The notes below the pieces were generated by a model. It had not been told where the DNA came from. It made no database searches and saw only the letters and a list, made by a program, of their open reading frames with translations. A program made the translations under genes and the position numbers. A stretch of DNA of 6,337 nt. Source: Verrucomicrobiota bacterium. Its GTDB lineage: Bacteria; Chlamydiota; Chlamydiia; Chlamydiales; Rhabdochlamydiaceae. This document shows positions 5,648 through 6,337 of the stretch, piece after piece; position 1 is the stretch's first letter, and each line of letters opens with the position of its first letter. The stretch spans positions 1-6,337 of the forward strand of contig CAJCIW010000105.1 in assembly GCA_903970455.1 (NCBI GenBank), given 5' to 3'.

Positions 5648-6337
5648 TTAGAAAAAAGTCGAAAGGGGATCGACGTCGATAAAAAGGCGGACTCTCTTTG
5701 GCCATGCTGGCAAAAGGGCTGGCAAACGTCCTAATTTTTCGGCTTTGATCAGAAATTGATAACGGAATTCCCCCTTTATTTTCGCATGTCCGGAGGGAAC
5801 AATCGGAAAGATCTCGAAATGGGAAGGGAGACGGCTGATGAGGTCTGTGCGCAGAGCTTCAGCTGCATCCTGCACCTCCTCCCCATTTTTTCCGGAGAAC
5901 GTGAACTTCACAAGGCGTGTAAAGGGGGGGTATTTGAACAGTTCCCGGACGGCGATCTCGTGCTCAAAGAATTTTCCATAGTCTTGATCCTTGGCCATTT
6001 CAATCACCGGATGATCGGGAAGATGTGTTTGAATGATCACCTCGCCGCTTAAGGCTCCACGGCCCGATCTGCCGGCGACCTGAGTGAGCAGCTGGAACAC
6101 ATTTTCAGAGGCGCGGAAATCGGGGATCTGCAAACTGCCGTCCGCATTTAAAACTCCCACCAAAGTCACTTGAGGAAAGTGGAGCCCCTTCGCGATCATT
6201 TGCGTCCCAATCAGGATGTCGGCTTTGCCGGCACGGAATTGTTTGAACAGCACATCGTGGCTCCCTTTATGGCGGGTTGTGTCCGCATCGAGGCGAAGGG
6301 TCCTGATGTTGGGCAATAAAGCGTGCAAGGCGCGTTC
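5648..6337 (-). CDS. priA: Primosomal replication-restart helicase PriA, C-terminal part (5' end cut by window edge)
   Basis: PriA is the 3'-5' DNA helicase that recognises stalled or repaired forks and reloads the replisome. The frame is open to the right edge (it begins ERALHALLPNIRTLRLDADTT there), so the apparent start near 6328 is not real (the codon there is TTG). The visible 229 residues are roughly the last third of a ~730-residue family. The helicase core part shows ADILIGTQMIAKGLHFP (motif V region), VLNADGSLQIPDFRASE, and QLLTQVAGRSGRG (motif VI with the arginine finger region), then GEVIIQT. The C-terminal domain follows, with YPPFTRLVKFTFSGK and the usual ending RLFIDVDPLSTFF before TAA at 5648-5650. 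The zinc-binding cysteines and Walker motifs lie outside the window. All visible motifs are intact. It is convergent with the broken gene at 5205-5603, 44 nt away. Confidence 0.96.
   Translation of the reverse strand, partial: ERALHALLPNIRTLRLDADTTRHKGSHDVLFKQFRAGKADILIGTQMIAKGLHFPQVTLVGVLNADGSLQIPDFRASENVFQLLTQVAGRSGRGALSGEVIIQTHLPDHPVIEMAKDQDYGKFFEHEIAVRELFKYPPFTRLVKFTFSGKNGEEVQDAAEALRTDLISRLPSHFEIFPIVPSGHAKIKGEFRYQFLIKAEKLGRLPALLPAWPKRVRLFIDVDPLSTFF

Noticed and set aside
5326..5705. Minus-strand frames of 99 and 87 codons opposite the broken gene
   Set aside because: Their composition (Arg, Gly, Thr, Cys) looks like antisense translation, there is no ribosome site, and one overlaps the 3' end of priA out of frame.

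Overview
The window shows a bacterial chromosome segment that reads most like an environmental (amoeba-associated) member of the Chlamydiae. This rests on my memory of chlamydial PriA C-termini (a ...DVDP..TFF end and an F.LLTQV.GRSGR motif) and on the TPR-rich neighbour gene. I could not run a search, so the lineage is a moderate-confidence inference.

Layout from left to right. Positions 1-425 (+) hold the 3' end of a TPR-repeat gene that is cut by the left edge. Positions 430-601 are a very large, almost complete palindrome with 60-bp perfect arms. It lies 4 nt after the TPR stop codon and 5 nt before the convergent kdpC stop codon. Positions 607-4987 (-) are a complete kdpFABC operon, transcribed right to left as kdpF, kdpA, kdpB, kdpC. 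It includes a 27-codon kdpF that is easily missed. Positions about 4988-5204 are an AT-rich divergent intergenic region. It holds a good sigma-70-type promoter for kdp, a 20-bp perfect palindrome about 20 bp upstream of that promoter's -35 box, and a ribosome binding site for a rightward gene. Positions 5205-5603 (+) look like a small unknown gene broken by two compensating frameshifts. Positions 5648-6337 (-) are the 3' third of priA, cut by the right edge.

The four kdp genes form a single translationally coupled unit: a 3-nt gap between kdpF and kdpA, and ATGA stop/start overlaps for kdpA-kdpB and kdpB-kdpC. Together they encode the high-affinity K+ pump KdpFABC: KdpA is the channel-like K+ subunit, KdpB the P-type ATPase, KdpC the single-span accessory subunit, and KdpF the small membrane peptide. 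No kdpD or kdpE is present in the window.

The most interesting points are the large palindrome, the loss of the regulatory serine in the KdpB TGES motif (TGEL here), several non-canonical residues in the KdpA selectivity-filter motifs, the candidate kdp operator palindrome, and the frameshifted gene beside priA. I see no wholly new multi-gene system.
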